Assembly (NCBI GenBank): GCA_019918135.1
Contig: WBZZ01002657.1
Coordinates: 83,501-147,500 of the forward strand
From: Paulinella micropora
Lineage: Eukaryota > Cercozoa > Imbricatea > Euglyphida > Paulinellidae
Reading direction: 5' to 3'
DNA length: 64,000 nucleotides
Part shown: positions 19,800-32,230 of the stretch, piece by piece
Layout: the number at the start of each line of letters is the position of its first letter
Position numbering within the stretch: position 1 is the stretch's first letter
Notes under the pieces: model-generated
What the model saw: only the letters and a program-made list of their open reading frames with translations
Databases searched by the model: none
What the model was told of the DNA's origin: nothing
Translations under genes and position numbers: made by a program

Positions 19800-20890
19800 A
19801 TGATTGTTGCTGTCGTTTTTTTCCTTACGGTTGCTTCTTGTTATACGATTTCCTTTGCTGAGAGTGACCTATGCAATGTGTCACTGCCTACCTGCCTACA
19901 TACCTTGTCTGTTGCTTGTAGGCCTAAGAATAACAATGCAAGAGTTACTACTGATACTACTTTGCTACTGTGCCTCAAAATCCGCACTCAAAAAAAGAAA
20001 GAGGTTCTTATGATGCGGTTGTGTTGCCTGCTCCTACTGGGCTTCCACAGATATTGGAGCAAGCCTTACCTTACTCAGGATGTTCTCTTAGGGCTTAACG
20101 AAAGTCCCTGGATTAAAAATTATAACAAGAGAGATGAAAAGGCTCTACTACAGATTTTAAACCTTGACATTAAGCAATTTCAAACCCTTCATGACGTCTT
20201 CCGTAAACACTGGAAAAAATACATGAAAAAACCAAGATAGGGAGGGACTAGGCGTAGAAAATTTAACTCATCTCAGGATAATTTAGCATTAGCATTGTCA
20301 TATCTATCAAATCATGTCCCACAGTACTGGCTCTGTTTGTTTTTTGGTGAAAACCAGCAGTAGTGTCGAGATCTTTATGGAAAAGAGAATTGCTTTGTTT
20401 GAGGTATGCCTTGAAACAAATGAACTCAGCGAGAATATCTTAGCCAAATACTGCAAGAAGAAACAAACTGGCAAATATATTAGCTAACAAAGAACCTGGG
20501 CTTCCTTGGGGTTGTATTAGTGCGGTGGATGGATTAAACTTGCCTGTAAAAGTTCATTCAAACATCGATGTAAGTAAACCAAATTATAATGGATGGTTGC
20601 ATAGTTATTATGTTTCTTCTGTATGTGTTTTTAGTTTCGATTGGAACATAATATGTTGTAGATACAATTGTCCAGGCAGTTGGCATGATGCCAGAATTGC
20701 TGAGCCATTATTTGAGTTACTTGACGATGACACGCCTGCTCCTTTTTATATTGTAGGTGATTCAGCTTTCCCAAAACATGTAAAAAAAATAATAATGTGT
20801 TTAAAGTCAACTATTCTTGCAAAATATGAAAGGGAACAAACTTTTACACTAGATAAAATAAAGCAACTTGAATTTTACATAACATGGTGA
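19800..20890 (+). pseudogene. PIF/Harbinger transposase relic
   Basis: The first part (to 20240) ends with a helical N-terminal segment (LLQILNLDIKQFQTLHDVF) like that of Harbinger transposases. A middle part (20244-20520) is full of stops. The last part (20525-20890) has the catalytic-domain pattern of DDE_Tnp_4: AVDGLNLPVKV, then CPGSWHDARI and VGDSAFPKHV (first and second Asp). The third acidic residue is lost. A dead cut-and-paste transposon between viral elements A and B. The short stretch 19734-19799 shows no gene. Confidence 0.65.
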
Positions 20891-21059
20891 GTTCAGTGAG
20901 GCAGAGTGCAGAGTGGGGGATGGGAAGTTTACAAAAACAGTTTCATCTAATTACTTTGCCTTTACCACCAGATGCACACAAACGTGCCCTTGTATTGTAA
21001 TGTTGTTTTCGTTTATATAACTTTAGAAATAAAATGGGAGGAAACAACCAAATAAGAAC

Positions 21060-21220
21060 TAGCTCAGTGAAGCCGAAAAAGAAAGCGGCCACAGACCACG
21101 GTTAAAATGGCATTAGGTCAAATCCGGCCAAACGATATTGAAATACTGGGAAAAAAACTAGGTGCACCTGACACCCGAAAAACTGTACTTTTACCGGCTA
21201 TCCGGGGGGTGATGCCTACA
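21060..21220 (-). repeat. Remnant of the unclassified retroelement 5' end
   Basis: On the minus strand it starts TGTAGGCATCACCCCCC at 21220 and follows the element at 39841 for about 160 bases, to CACTGAGCTA, where the match stops. No coding part remains. The gap 20891-21059 shows nothing else. Confidence 0.65.
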
Positions 21221-22025
21221 GTACCCCTTCCCGTTTTTATGACGGAAATATGCAATATTTTCGTCATATAGCTGCTGATTTCTTTTCTGCACAAACGCTA
21301 CGGGGTGTTGCAACTAAGTGCATTAACCCACGGATAGACGGTGCAGTGGATAAATAAAACGCATACACCAGACACGCGTCAACTGTAAATCTCTAGCCTC
21401 ATTTTTTGTAAATAAATAAAAAACTCCTCCTTCCACACTCGTTGTCCCCCCTGTAACTTAATCCTGAGGCAGTATGTCAAGAACAAATAGTATTACTATT
21501 AAAATAAAAGCAGCATTATAATTTTTTCTCCTTCTCTAAAAACACTTCCGATCAGTAAATACATTGTCTTTTAATAACATACCTTTGTTTTCAATCAGTT
21601 ACCTTAATATAGTACTAGGGGGGCCAGTCCTAATAACTATATCCAAAGCCGGTGTGAGTGAACCCGACCATGCGATAAACCGACACAAGTAGAGACGGAC
21701 CGTGCTGGTATGACGATATTAAGTATATCCAAAGAAAAAATATTTAATATGTCTACTATGAGAACATTTATTGAGAACATCACCCTGGATACTTGAAGCA
21801 GGGTCGTACCAGGAACACCATCGCTAAACTCACAAGCGATCCCCTTCTACGGTGTCGTATCCATTTGCCGATTGACCTTCGCACTCATATGTTGCGATAA
21901 AAATGCCAAGTAACAACAATGGTATAAAAATATTTTAATAAGACATGATCTGACATGGGCACTATGAGATTAATCCACATGCAGCTTTCAATGTCCGACG
22001 CGTGATAAAAGAAAAAAAATGTCAC
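21221..22025. other. Gap without recognised gene
   Basis: About 800 bases with no open frame worth calling. It lies downstream of the gypsy-type gene, so it may be the 3' untranslated part or the long terminal repeat of that element. No second copy is in the window to confirm this. Confidence 0.3.
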
Positions 22026-23300
22026 TTACTGCCTTCGTCGCCTTGCGCGAACCCCTTTGCCAGGTGGCGGGCCGCCAACAAAAGTCAAGTCAAACTTTGA
22101 CTCCTCAAGAATGTCCCATATTTTGTTAGGGATGGCGCCCAATGATAAGTCAAAAGGAATGTCAAGCACTCCCCTAGGCAGTGACTGAATAGTCCACGCA
22201 GTGTGGTCTTTGTCTCGAGGGGTAATAGTATCATCCCAAGTCTCGAGATCTTTCGCGTCTTTGTATACAGGTAAGTATTGTCTAGCTTTTGGATCCTCAA
22301 CAGGGTCCATGCTTCTCCAGAAATGGAGTACCGGTTGTATCGTTTTTGCTGCTGAGGATCTCTTCGATGTCCGCGCTGCCCGTGTAGTCTGCGGGACCGC
22401 CACAGCTCGCATGAGATAAAGATCTGAGAGAATGTCATCGGCAACATGAGATTCTGCCGGTCTCAACAGATAAAAAGCGTCTCGGACCCACTTGATGGTC
22501 GCAATCGCCTCGCTTTCCTTCCATCGCGCATGTCGAATGTCCACATTACCCGCGTTTGGGTTAGTGTCCTTCTCTTCTCCTCCTCCATGGACATCCGTCG
22601 CTCGCGTCGATCTCGCCACCTTCCTCGGTTGGTCGAAGATAAGGTCATTTTGCGCTCTCCTCCTCTGCGCCTCCGTGAAATTCTCCTTTGTACCGCCGCG
22701 GACTATGGGGGCCTTAGACTGAGTCCCCGCCGCGCTTTTGCGGTTTGAGTCTTCCTTGCTCTCCTTCTCGGTCTCCTTCTCCGAGACAGGTGCCCGATAG
22801 GCATTCTCCTCCTCTAAGGTATCCTCCTTACTGATAGGCGGTACCTCTTTGAAATCCTCCTTCATCCGTTTCAACGCCTCCTCAACGGATTCATCCTCGA
22901 GTAAGAAGGGGTCATATTTGATCAACCTTCGAACATTCACAATATGCACCTTCCCTCTACCCCTGATCTTATAGTTCAGAGGTCCCATCTGCTCCATAAT
23001 CTGGTATGGTCCTTTCCAGTGGATAAACAGCTTAGAGCTAACCCCCTTGGGTACTTGAGGATGGTACAGGAGTACAATATCCCCAACCCGGAAACGGACT
23101 TGATCTAAGTGCGCTTGTCGCACTCCTTGTGCATCAGTCTTTCTGCGCTCCGCCTCCCTATGCGCCGCAACTATTTGCTCCGCCTCCATCTTCGCTCTTA
23201 GCCTCATCCCGAACAACTCATCCTCATCTGCCCAAGTGTCCTTTGGATGCAGAAGCGAAGTTGGGATATTAGGCTCTCGGCCGTAAACCAATTGTGCCAT
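22026..23300 (-). pseudogene. Ty3/gypsy pol C-terminal part (integrase end), cut by copia LTR
   Basis: The open frame of 424 residues starts with two codons (ATGGCA) from the copia LTR and then enters gypsy sequence (QLVYGREPNIPTSLLHP). The part VRFRVGDIVLLYHPQVPKG, then LFIHWKGPYQIMEQMGPLNY and a KVHIVNVRRLIKYDPF segment, is the usual C-terminal domain of gypsy integrases. A long charged tail of about 280 residues follows, which I do not recognise. Upstream domains are missing because copia copy 1 inserted at 23294. Confidence 0.75.
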
Positions 23301-23865
23301 AACTATGTATCCACTTAATTAAATATAAGGTACGGAACAGACTTAATAATCCCTCATCCCGGCATCAAACAGTACTTCAGATACCTACAGCAGTTTAATT
23401 AGTGATCTCGACAAGATACGGAAACCGATTTGTCTATCATGTGAATGCGGTTCTATCGATACGTATCATCGCGTGCTAGATACGTATTATATAACCTTTA
23501 AGTAACATGGATCGCACTGTCGTGCAATCATATGATTAGGCAAATCATCCCATGAATTAGGTGTAATGAGGGAAGAAGTTACAGGGAATTCTGGCCGGTA
23601 GATTCGTTAAATATTGTTAGTTGACAGAAATGAAATTGACAATGTTAAATGGTAATATATTGGAAGTGATATGAAAAACATTATTGCCGGTCGTTACTGT
23701 AATTAACGGTAAATATAGATAATATAAATGATTATATATAAACTTGAATAAAATGATTTAACTTCGGACTTGAAGTAGAAATTATTTTATCTTTTACTGA
23801 TGTGTAAACTACAACTTGAAGGGATATCCGAAGAACTATAATTATATGAATATATAATGATAACA
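23295..23865 (-). repeat. 3' LTR of copia copy 1
   Basis: 571 bases, TG...CA ends on the minus strand (TGTTATCA at 23865, ATGGCA at 23295-23300). The same length as both LTRs of copy 2. A G-rich polypurine tract (GGGGGGAG on the minus strand) adjoins at 23866. Confidence 0.9.
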
Positions 23866-24286
23866 CTCCCCCCGGACAATATATCCGCCATGGAAATATC
23901 ATCATGAACATTTGCGGTGGCGGAGAGGCCAGTATGATTTATACATAGTTATGTGTAAATATGTTCGTGAGGGGAAAGTAGAAATTATCATATATGGAAA
24001 AAATTATCATTAATGTGCAAGAATAAATATGAGCATGACATGCATAACTCAAAAAAAATTCTGACTTGTTAGGATTTACGAAGCGCATAGCGCGATGTCG
24101 GATTAATTGTCCCTATTAGCTTTATTCTACTGAGGATAGTAGATTATAGACATACAAAATGTCAATTCTATAAATTTGCGACAAAGTCGCTACAGTCATC
24201 AATATAATTGAACGGCGAAGAGCGTTGTACAAAAAAATTAGAAATTGTCTTTTGAACGCTCTGAATAACATTACTTGGTACGAACT

Positions 24287-27200
24287 TACTCGACTTGCTT
24301 CGACTTTTTGCCTTTGCGCTTTCGAGCACGAACAACGTACTGGCTGAGGGTTGGGCTGAGCGCATCGGATCGAAAGAGTCTTGCCGGGGCGTCTTCATCG
24401 TCGGCCTTCTCGGACTACTTCGACGATGTAGTGATGGCGCAGGTCCAGATGACGTGCGCGCGGGCTTCCCATTCCATTGGAGGACGAGGTGATAGCTCCC
24501 CGGTTGTCAGCAAGTAAGGGAGTTGGTAAATTGATCGGTGCTCGTAGCTCGGAGATTAGCAAATGCTGGAGCGCGATAGCGGTGCGCGCGGTATTGGACA
24601 TAGCCATGGTTTCGGAGATCTGGGTCGATGTAGCCACGGTAGTCTGGCGTTTGCTGTCCCAATGCACGGGGCCGGTCAATTCGTGTAGCTCGCCGGTGCG
24701 CGATCGCTTGGTGAATTTGCAGCTACCCAGCGTCGCGTCGGACCAGTGTGCGAGACGGAGTCTGGAGAGGTCCGTGTTGTACGGGTAGAACAAGCCGCGT
24801 TCCCCATCTTGAAGGTAGCGAAAGATCCGGGTGCACAAACTGTAAGCTACACCTGGCTCATGATGTGAGTATACGGACATGTTGTTGGTGGCAAATGATA
24901 TGTCTGGGCGTGTTTGGGTTGCTAGCCATGAACATTCACCTGTTAGGGTAGGGAGTGACCATTTACGCAAGAAGGCGTCTTCAGCGGCTGCAGTCGGCTC
25001 TTGGACGGTGGCCGGAGTAGGCACAGGGTTGGCTTGTGAGAAGCCATGATCATCCAAGAGGCTACGAGTGTATGCACGCTGGTGAACGAGAAGGCCAGTG
25101 GGCGTTCGTTTGAATTGAATCCCACAAAAGACTTTGGCCTTTTCGTGTACTGTGAATACAAGCTGTTCTTTCGTTAAGCCTTTGCAAAGAATGGCTACCT
25201 GAGAGTGGTGTTTGTAGAAAGTGAGAACGTCGTCGGTTCTTACTAATAGGATCCATGGCATGGACGATGGGTCTTTAGTAAAAACCGGGGGACAGTTCTC
25301 TTCTTTGCATTGCAGGAAGAACAGACAAGCATCGATGGTTGACTGTGTGTAACCTAACTTACGTAACTTTCGTGCTACCTTGTCGTGCCAACGACGACCT
25401 GCCTGAGGTGAGCCATACAGAGCTTTGAGGACTTGTAGTATGTCATCCTCCGGCTTTTCGGGATCACGGAAATCCTCGAAATCGTCGGGTGCGATGGCAT
25501 ATACAATGTCAATCATGTCTGCCTGACTATATGCTTGCGTGAAGTCAATGACAACAAAATCAAAGCCAAGTGCTGCTGTGAGCGACAAGACGGTAAGCAT
25601 GACCATGTGGGAGCATACAGGTGCTGACTTATCATAAGGTGAGTAATGACTGAACGGACTCATGAGGTTACCAAACATGACAAGTCTACTCTTGAACTTA
25701 TGATCTCCAGTTGCTTCGTCTATCTTGACAGCATCAACAAATCCGGTATGGATTGGTTTGATTTTGTCACGATAGGCGTTAGCTCTGGGAACCCAACGAA
25801 AACATCCAGCCTTGAAGAGGCCTTCAATTTCTTTCCTGCGTGCTGCAACCACTTCAGGATGTTGGTGTATTTCCTTTTGTGGTATTCGCAATGCACGTGT
25901 AAAGAAACAAAAGGGCTCGTCATATGTTTGTTCTTCGTAAGCATCCTGTTGCAAATCCGCTAGGTCTGTCTCGCTATGCTCGAGGTTGCATGCCGCAGCG
26001 ACATCAAAGAAAGCAGCAGCCTGACTATCATGAGCTAGGCTAACATGATGAGTGGGGTGGTTTGCAGGTGTTTGCTTTCTCTCTCTTTGTGTTGCTATGA
26101 TGTTGCTTGATGATATGTTGCCGTTGATGTCGCGTGGGGCAAGCAGACCGTTAGCAGGGGACGAAGGGGAACCAAGTCTGTGGCTAGCGTTTGACCTGTT
26201 TCCACTGGAACTGGCTGCAAAGCGTAATGAACGACGGACATTTGGTCCAACCGAACCACGTAAATTTAGCTGTGAAGATGATGGGGGTCGTCTTTGCCTG
26301 ACGACCGTGTGTTCTTCTTCTTCAAGCTGGGGCCGTTGTGGGGGTGGTTGGGGTGGTGGTACCGGTTGGTCGTCGAGCGACTGGTACCCGTTATCGTCGT
26401 CGTCGTCATTGAGCTGAAAGGTTGGCAGACCGGGGGCGTTTCCGGACTGTGTCGGGTCCGTTTTTATGCGAACCTTTTGGTCGACCGTTTGGGTGAGTTC
26501 GTTGGGGAAAGGGTTGGGTTGAGGAATGGGAGGGTTGTCAAACTCCCAAGGTCGCTGCAACACTTTTGCTGTGTGCCCTCTTTCCCATATGTCGAACTTC
26601 ACGTTTCGGGCTTCAACAATTTTTGCTGTCCCTTTTACCAAAACCCGGTAAAGGCGGCGAAAAATGTTGAAGCCTGTAAGTGATCCCGGTTGTGCCATTG
26701 GTCTGTTTAAGCCTTTTTGCACACGAACGAATGCTAAGCAACCGACTGGACGCAAGAAATCCAAAGGGAATTTCCTTTTGAGGGTGACCTCATAAGGAGA
26801 TTGTCCTTTGTATTTTCCGGATGATTGCGGGGTGATCATCCGTATTGCATGTTCAGCTCTTTCGCATTCTTCCCATAAATTGTTGGGGAATTTTGCGTCG
26901 AGCATGATTGCGTTAGCTCGTTTCGTGCCTGTTTGAAAATCGCGTTCGGCAATGGAATTAAGACGAGGCTCGCCCGGTGGGGTGTGCTTCATAATAATTC
27001 CTTTGTTGTTGCAATGTTCAACAAGGCCAGAAGAGATAAACTCGCCATCTAACCTGACTTGCTTAATCTTCACGCCGGTCTGTCTTTCAAAGAAGGCAAA
27101 CACCTTGACCACCCATGGGAGGTAAAGTTGTGCCTTCCTTGAAGGAAGATAAATTTTGAAGGCGAATTTGCCTTTGGTCTCAAGGATCAAAAGTATATAG

Positions 27201-29349
27201 TAATTGCCTTGCAGCGATACTGTATACTTGGGACCCTTGAAATCCATGCAGATTGCTTCAAAAGTTTTGAACTGTTGGTCCAGAAGTTCATGGTCTGTGA
27301 AGAAAGGAAGCTTTCGAGGTGAGCTAAGAGTGCATGCATGGCAGAGGTGAGCAAGTTTAGTCTCCCAATGGGGATCTTTGATTGTTCTGCCTAGTGCTGC
27401 TGCTACTTGTTTCATAGCCTTTGCCATGCCATGACCGCTTAGTCTATGTGCCTCTAATGCTGAGATGGACTGTTTGCTAGCTTTGCGATTGACACTGAAG
27501 TTGACCTTGACGTCTTTGTTGTCGTTGTGTGTTTGTGTTTGTGACTGTGGGAAAAACCGTCTGTTGGGGTCAAGTGGTGTGTCATCTCTTGTGTCTGAAC
27601 GATAAAGCAAGTTGGGCATCATTCTTCCTCTAATCTTGATCAAGCTAGGGTCAATGTTGATGGAGTGGTGTAAGACTATAGCTTGATTATTTTGGAAGAT
27701 GGTTGCGTACCCATGCTTGTTGTCTAATATGCCAGGTGAAACCAATGAGTAAGGCGTGCTATCGGCTATCAGGGAGTCAGGGAGGAGGAAGCTAGACGCG
27801 CTACCTTCTCCTGGTACTGTCTCCCAATGAAATGTTGCCTTCTTAGTAATTTGTATGGTTTCGGCTGATATGCCTGACAGATGTGCTGCGGGGGCGGTGG
27901 TCACATGATCAATCGATGATTTTGGATGAACGATTGTTCGATTTGTTCCAGAGTCAAAAACAGTATGAATGTTTGGTGCGGAGCCAAGCAAACATTGACT
28001 GTTGTTGTCTGTGGTTGTAGGGTTGACCTCCGGCGTTTGAGATGGGTCGAAGAAGACCATCGTAAACGGCTTGATCTGGCGGTATGGATCCTGTCGAAGA
28101 CGCTCATTGATGTCTATATTTCCTTGAATAAGGATCCTATTGCCTTTGACTGGATCGTATGTGGGGAATCCAGCCAGTCGCCGGAACATAGCGCGGATGG
28201 CTTCTCCTTCTATCGAGAGCGGCCGTTTCGCAGCTATTTGCAGAGATTGTTCCCCAGTGGGAATAATTTCGTAACGCATAAGGCGTTGGTAGGCGAATAG
28301 AGCGAAGCGGTAGTTAACACTGCCTATACCGCAACTAGGCAGTACGTCTTTTGCTGTCTGCGTTCTCATGCTAGCGTTCGCAGGCGTGCGTGCGAATTGG
28401 CAGAATCGGTAATGCGCTGCCCAAACATTCTTTTGACAAGTTTGATTGCAGTACTTTACCCATCCACATCCATTGCAGGTAGACAGTTTATGTTTGTGTG
28501 TGTACTGTCTGTCGCAGTGTTCGCAGAAAGTTGGGGGGCGAGGCGGAGATGAAGGCAAGCCAATAGGTATCATTCCATTATCATGATATAAGACGCATTG
28601 ATTGCATATGTTTGGCTTGCTTTGCCAACCTGATGGTAAGATGTTGAAACGTAACCGGTAAGACCAGTAGTCCATTTCAACAAGCTTAGCATGGTTGAAT
28701 GCAAAGTGTACATCGCCTGCCCAAAAAGCGGGTGCGTTAGGAAAAACAGGATGGGATTCTGATGTTTCAAGCAATACTTCAGGCGAACGAAGTATTGCTG
28801 GAAGTTCCTTTCCACATCTTGTTGCTGGTCTATGCCAGGGGTCACCTGGTATAGGCTTTCCTGAACTGCTGAGTGGTGTGATCATCTCCTCTGTGAGCCA
28901 CTCTAGCTTAGGTTTTAAACTAACAAGCTTTCCATTTGGGTACCACGGGTCTTCTCTCGGGAAGACATAGGATTTTGGTGCATCAACTCTCCAGATGGGT
29001 GGCCAGTGGAGAGGTGGCACTGGATACCCCTGTGGTTCCCCAAATTGTCTGTAGAACTTTTGAATATAGACGAAAACGTTCAGCTTCGTTTGAAAGTCGT
29101 TTTCGTCTAATTGTTGAGCTCTAGTTAAGCTTTCCCAAGGTATGTCAGCGGGTCTATTACCCGGTGTGTTAATGAAATCTTGATGCGGATTTACGACGCC
29201 GAAGGCCTGCGGAAGCGGCGCTTTGCCTTCGTAAAGCGGATCAAATTCAGTAGGCGGGTGCATAAAACCACTAGGTTCTGACGTAGTGCTAGCTGGTCTA
29301 TGTGGGTGTTCAGCCGCTGCAGCTGTACTTACTACTTCTTCAATAGGTG
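24287..29349 (-). pseudogene. Copia Gag-Pol polyprotein, partial (copy 1)
   Basis: Open from 29263 to 24395 (1,622 residues), with integrase, reverse transcriptase and RNase H as in copy 2. At 24394/24395 a 125-base deletion between two CGGCC repeats shifts the frame, so the C-terminal 40 or so residues (to 24287) are out of frame. The gag part before the MHPPTEFDPLYEGK motif is lost. In the integrase HHCC finger it has HRLSGHGMAK where copy 2 has HRLSDHGMAK. Confidence 0.85.
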
Positions 29350-29384
29350 TTAATTTAATTATTTTAAAATTATTTATTTTTTTT

Positions 29385-29410
29385 TATAAATATATTCTAG
29401 TGAATTAGTT
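29385..29410 (+). promoter_or_regulatory. Conserved upstream motif of major capsid gene (B)
   Basis: TATAAATATATTCTAG then TGAATTAGTT, 30 bases before the capsid start codon, the same as at 3261-3287 in element A. Probably a TATA-type promoter. Confidence 0.5.
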
Positions 29411-29439
29411 TATTTACGCTACGTCAAAAAAAAGAAAAA

Positions 29440-30901
29440 ATGTCCATCCAATACGGAGGAGAACTCGTCCATCAGACTAAGGAACTGCTCACTGGTAAGT
29501 ATGAATTGAACAAACTTACCACTCGTGAAGGCTCGCAACCTGTCGCACTTACTACTGCTGGTGGTCTGGAAAACACCTTCGAAATTCCTACTAGACCTTT
29601 GAACCTTGCGAGGAGTGTGTTGCGATTTACATACACTCCGTCTGGTGCGGGTAATGCGGGTCGCTACAATCGTATCTATATGGATTGTCTGTCTATGATT
29701 AAAACTATTGAATTGCGAAGCCGAAGCGGGCAGTATCTATGTAATCTTCAACATGTAGGTAATTACACTAAGATGATTTGGAAACCAGAAATGAAGTATG
29801 AAAAATTTATGGCACTTGAAAATCATGGTGCTGGTGTGGCTAGCGGTGCTATGCTTCAAAAGTGTAATGCTGGAAAAGTTGAAATCGGAAGTGTAGCAGA
29901 AAGAAAAGCAATTACAGATGCCATCAATACTGCTGGAGTGGTTGCTGCAGTTCAAGGATATTACAAAGTGCCTCTTGTTAATGCCCGCCGTCATAATGAT
30001 ACTGCTCTCGCCGATAGCACTGCTGGGGATTATAGTTTGGTTAATGTTCCTTTTGAGGAGGCTAAGTATTTTGAAGGTGGGGGTGATAATACTGCCACCC
30101 CTGTTATTAATGTTAAGTTTCCTTTGGGTATGCTGTTTGGTACTATTTTCGAACTGGATAAGACTATTGGATTTAATGAAATTTTGGATTTGCGGATTGT
30201 TTGGGCTCAAACCAACCGCTCTTCATTCTATGGCACTAATGTGAGTTCTATTGCCACTGGTGCTGCCGCTACGACTACTGGTGCTATCGTCTCAAACCTA
30301 AATCTATTCCTTGCTGTTGAGACTGACCCGAATGTCATCCTTGGTGTCCAGCAAAAGATTGCGGGTGAAGGCTTTCCATTTAAGATTGAGTATCCTATCG
30401 CTTGGAAGCAAAGTCTTCAAACAACTCAGCAAAATTTTGTTATCAAAATGAACCGCTCGCAGGGTGAGAGAATTCGTCGTATCTATACATCTGTCTTTAA
30501 CAGCACTGAGAGTGCCAATACTTCTTTTGATAATGATAACAGAGCAGATGGTAAAGTTATTACTTATTACACAACACTTGATGGAACTCGTCTCCAACAA
30601 TTTGACGTTCGACACATCTGAGAATGAAGACTATATGATTTTGAAGGATAAGTTGAAGGGAAGTGCTATCCTAAACAGCGACGTCTATCACTACAACTGG
30701 TTCCACGTAGATACTTGGGATAACAACCGCCCGCTGTGCGATAAGGATACTGACGGCTATGAGGTGAGTGGTCTAAGCCTTGACACTGAGAGGCGATATG
30801 AATTTTCGGCAACTACTCCCAATGCTATCCAAAACCATTATACTTTCGCCATTCTTCAGCGAAGTGTGCTTGTGAAGGGAATTGAAATCCTTATGTCTTA
30901 A
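29440..30901 (+). pseudogene. Major capsid protein (double jelly-roll), element B, one frameshift
   Basis: The frame is open from MSIQYGGELVHQTKELL (29440) for 390 residues. One extra base near 30607 shifts it, and the rest runs in another frame to TAA at 30901 (ending VKGIEILMS). The total is about 486 codons. Landmarks are RIYMDCLSMIKTIELRS, MLQKCNAG, FPLGMLFGTIFELDKTIGF (a FPLG-type motif seen in Polinton-like virus capsid proteins) and NSDVYHYNWFHVDTW. It forms the icosahedral shell. The minor structural gene follows after about 60 bases on the same strand. Confidence 0.85.
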
Positions 30902-30959
30902 CCTAGTGATGCGATAATAAATTTTGATAGTTACTTTATTTTTTTTATACAATATAGGA

Positions 30960-32198
30960 ATGCCCCACCAGAGAAACTTAATCGCAGAAAATCCTGACGG
31001 CGAATTTATAAATGTCAGCGTTGGATATGATGGTAATATTGAAACAAATAATTCAAAAACCGCTTTTGGCGAAGCAGTAGTAGGTCAATTAACGCCAGTT
31101 TTACAAGAAATCTTTCCATATACCATTAATACTAGAATATGGACAAAAACAGAAACAAAATCGTCTGTGTCATTTTTGTATAATATGGCTGAATTGAAAA
31201 CAACTGCTGATGCTACGGCAGATGCTAGACTGGTAAGTAAAAGGAGAATAAAATATAGAACTGGAATGGGTGTCCTAGCCCGATTTACTGCTCTATGGAC
31301 GACGGATGATACGAAAGATTACTATTCATTTATTGGAATAGGAAATGACCTTAACGATGGATTTTATTGTTACAAAAATCAAGCAGGAATGAATATCGCA
31401 CATTGTGCGGGAGGTGCTGTAGATTATATTGACCAAGTAGATTGGGACGACCCTTGCGATGGAAATTATGCTATGCCAGACTTAGACTGGAGCAAAGGAA
31501 ATGTATTTCAAATTCAATTTCAATATTTAGGTTTTGGTGCTATTAAGTTTTATATTGAAAATCCCATAACAGGATTATTTCAATTAGTTCATATGATTGA
31601 ATATGCGAATGCTAATAATGGTGTAAGCCTGCGAAATACGACATTACCTTTTACGGCAGTAATGAGAAATGATGCAAAGACTGGAATACAAATTCTCAAA
31701 ACAGCGAGTGCCAGTTTATTCATTGAGGGAACGAATACTATTAATACCAGCATAACAAACGAAGTGGAAGGAAGTAAAGCAGCAAACACCACTGAAAGTC
31801 CTATTATTAGTATAAGAAACAAAGCGGTATTTGATTCGGGCGGTGCTAATTTAACAAATTATTCAAATGTTTATCCAACTTTGATAAGTATTACAAATGA
31901 AGATACTAAGTCGAATGTTGTCAGAATGGTATTAAATGGAACACTAACTGGAGCAGGTTTTGCAGATGTTGATTCTAAGTATTCAATTGTAGATACTGAC
32001 ACAAAGGCGAGTGCTATCGCAAATGGAACAACAATTTTTAAACTATATGTAAATTCTCAATCAACTCAACAAATCAATCTTAGAAGTAATGATATATACC
32101 TATCGCCGAGTGATGTATTAACTTTTACGCAGAAGTCTGTCTCTGCTGGTGGAGGAGGAAATATCAATATTATCGCTAATTTTATTGAGGATCAGTGA
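30960..32198 (+). CDS. Minor structural / receptor-binding-like protein, intact
   Basis: 412 residues starting MPHQRNLIAENPDGEF. An ATG 12 codons upstream (30924) is in an AT-rich leader, and the homologue at 1690 starts at the equivalent of MPHQRN, so I choose 30960. Motifs: SKTAFGE near residue 35, RRIKYRTGMGVLARF near 100, DWSKGNVFQIQFQYLGFG near 180. The C-terminal third is a beta-rich region ending NIIANFIEDQ. The layout resembles a structural protein family of tailed phages and large viruses (from memory). It is probably a capsid-associated or attachment protein. Confidence 0.7.
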   Translation: MPHQRNLIAENPDGEFINVSVGYDGNIETNNSKTAFGEAVVGQLTPVLQEIFPYTINTRIWTKTETKSSVSFLYNMAELKTTADATADARLVSKRRIKYRTGMGVLARFTALWTTDDTKDYYSFIGIGNDLNDGFYCYKNQAGMNIAHCAGGAVDYIDQVDWDDPCDGNYAMPDLDWSKGNVFQIQFQYLGFGAIKFYIENPITGLFQLVHMIEYANANNGVSLRNTTLPFTAVMRNDAKTGIQILKTASASLFIEGTNTINTSITNEVEGSKAANTTESPIISIRNKAVFDSGGANLTNYSNVYPTLISITNEDTKSNVVRMVLNGTLTGAGFADVDSKYSIVDTDTKASAIANGTTIFKLYVNSQSTQQINLRSNDIYLSPSDVLTFTQKSVSAGGGGNINIIANFIEDQ

Positions 32199-32230
32199 TA
32201 CAGAAAAAAAACAATAAAGGTAATATGATA

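Larger units (their letters stand above)
23295..29349 (-). mobile_element. Ty1/copia retrotransposon copy 1, 5'-truncated
   Basis: It has one LTR (23295-23865, the 3' LTR) and most of pol. The gag start and the 5' LTR are missing, because at 29349/29350 the sequence changes to the upstream region of the viral capsid gene of element B. It is nearly identical to copy 2 (50093-58285) except for a 125-base deletion after 24394 and scattered substitutions. Confidence 0.9.

Noticed and set aside
25646..28970. Plus-strand open frames inside the copia pol genes
   Set aside because: They are antisense shadows of the long polyprotein frame, repeated in both copies because the DNA is repeated.
29440..30901. 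Programmed frameshift in the major capsid gene
   Set aside because: The break in B is an extra base without a slippery sequence, and A breaks at other places; decay is the simpler reading.
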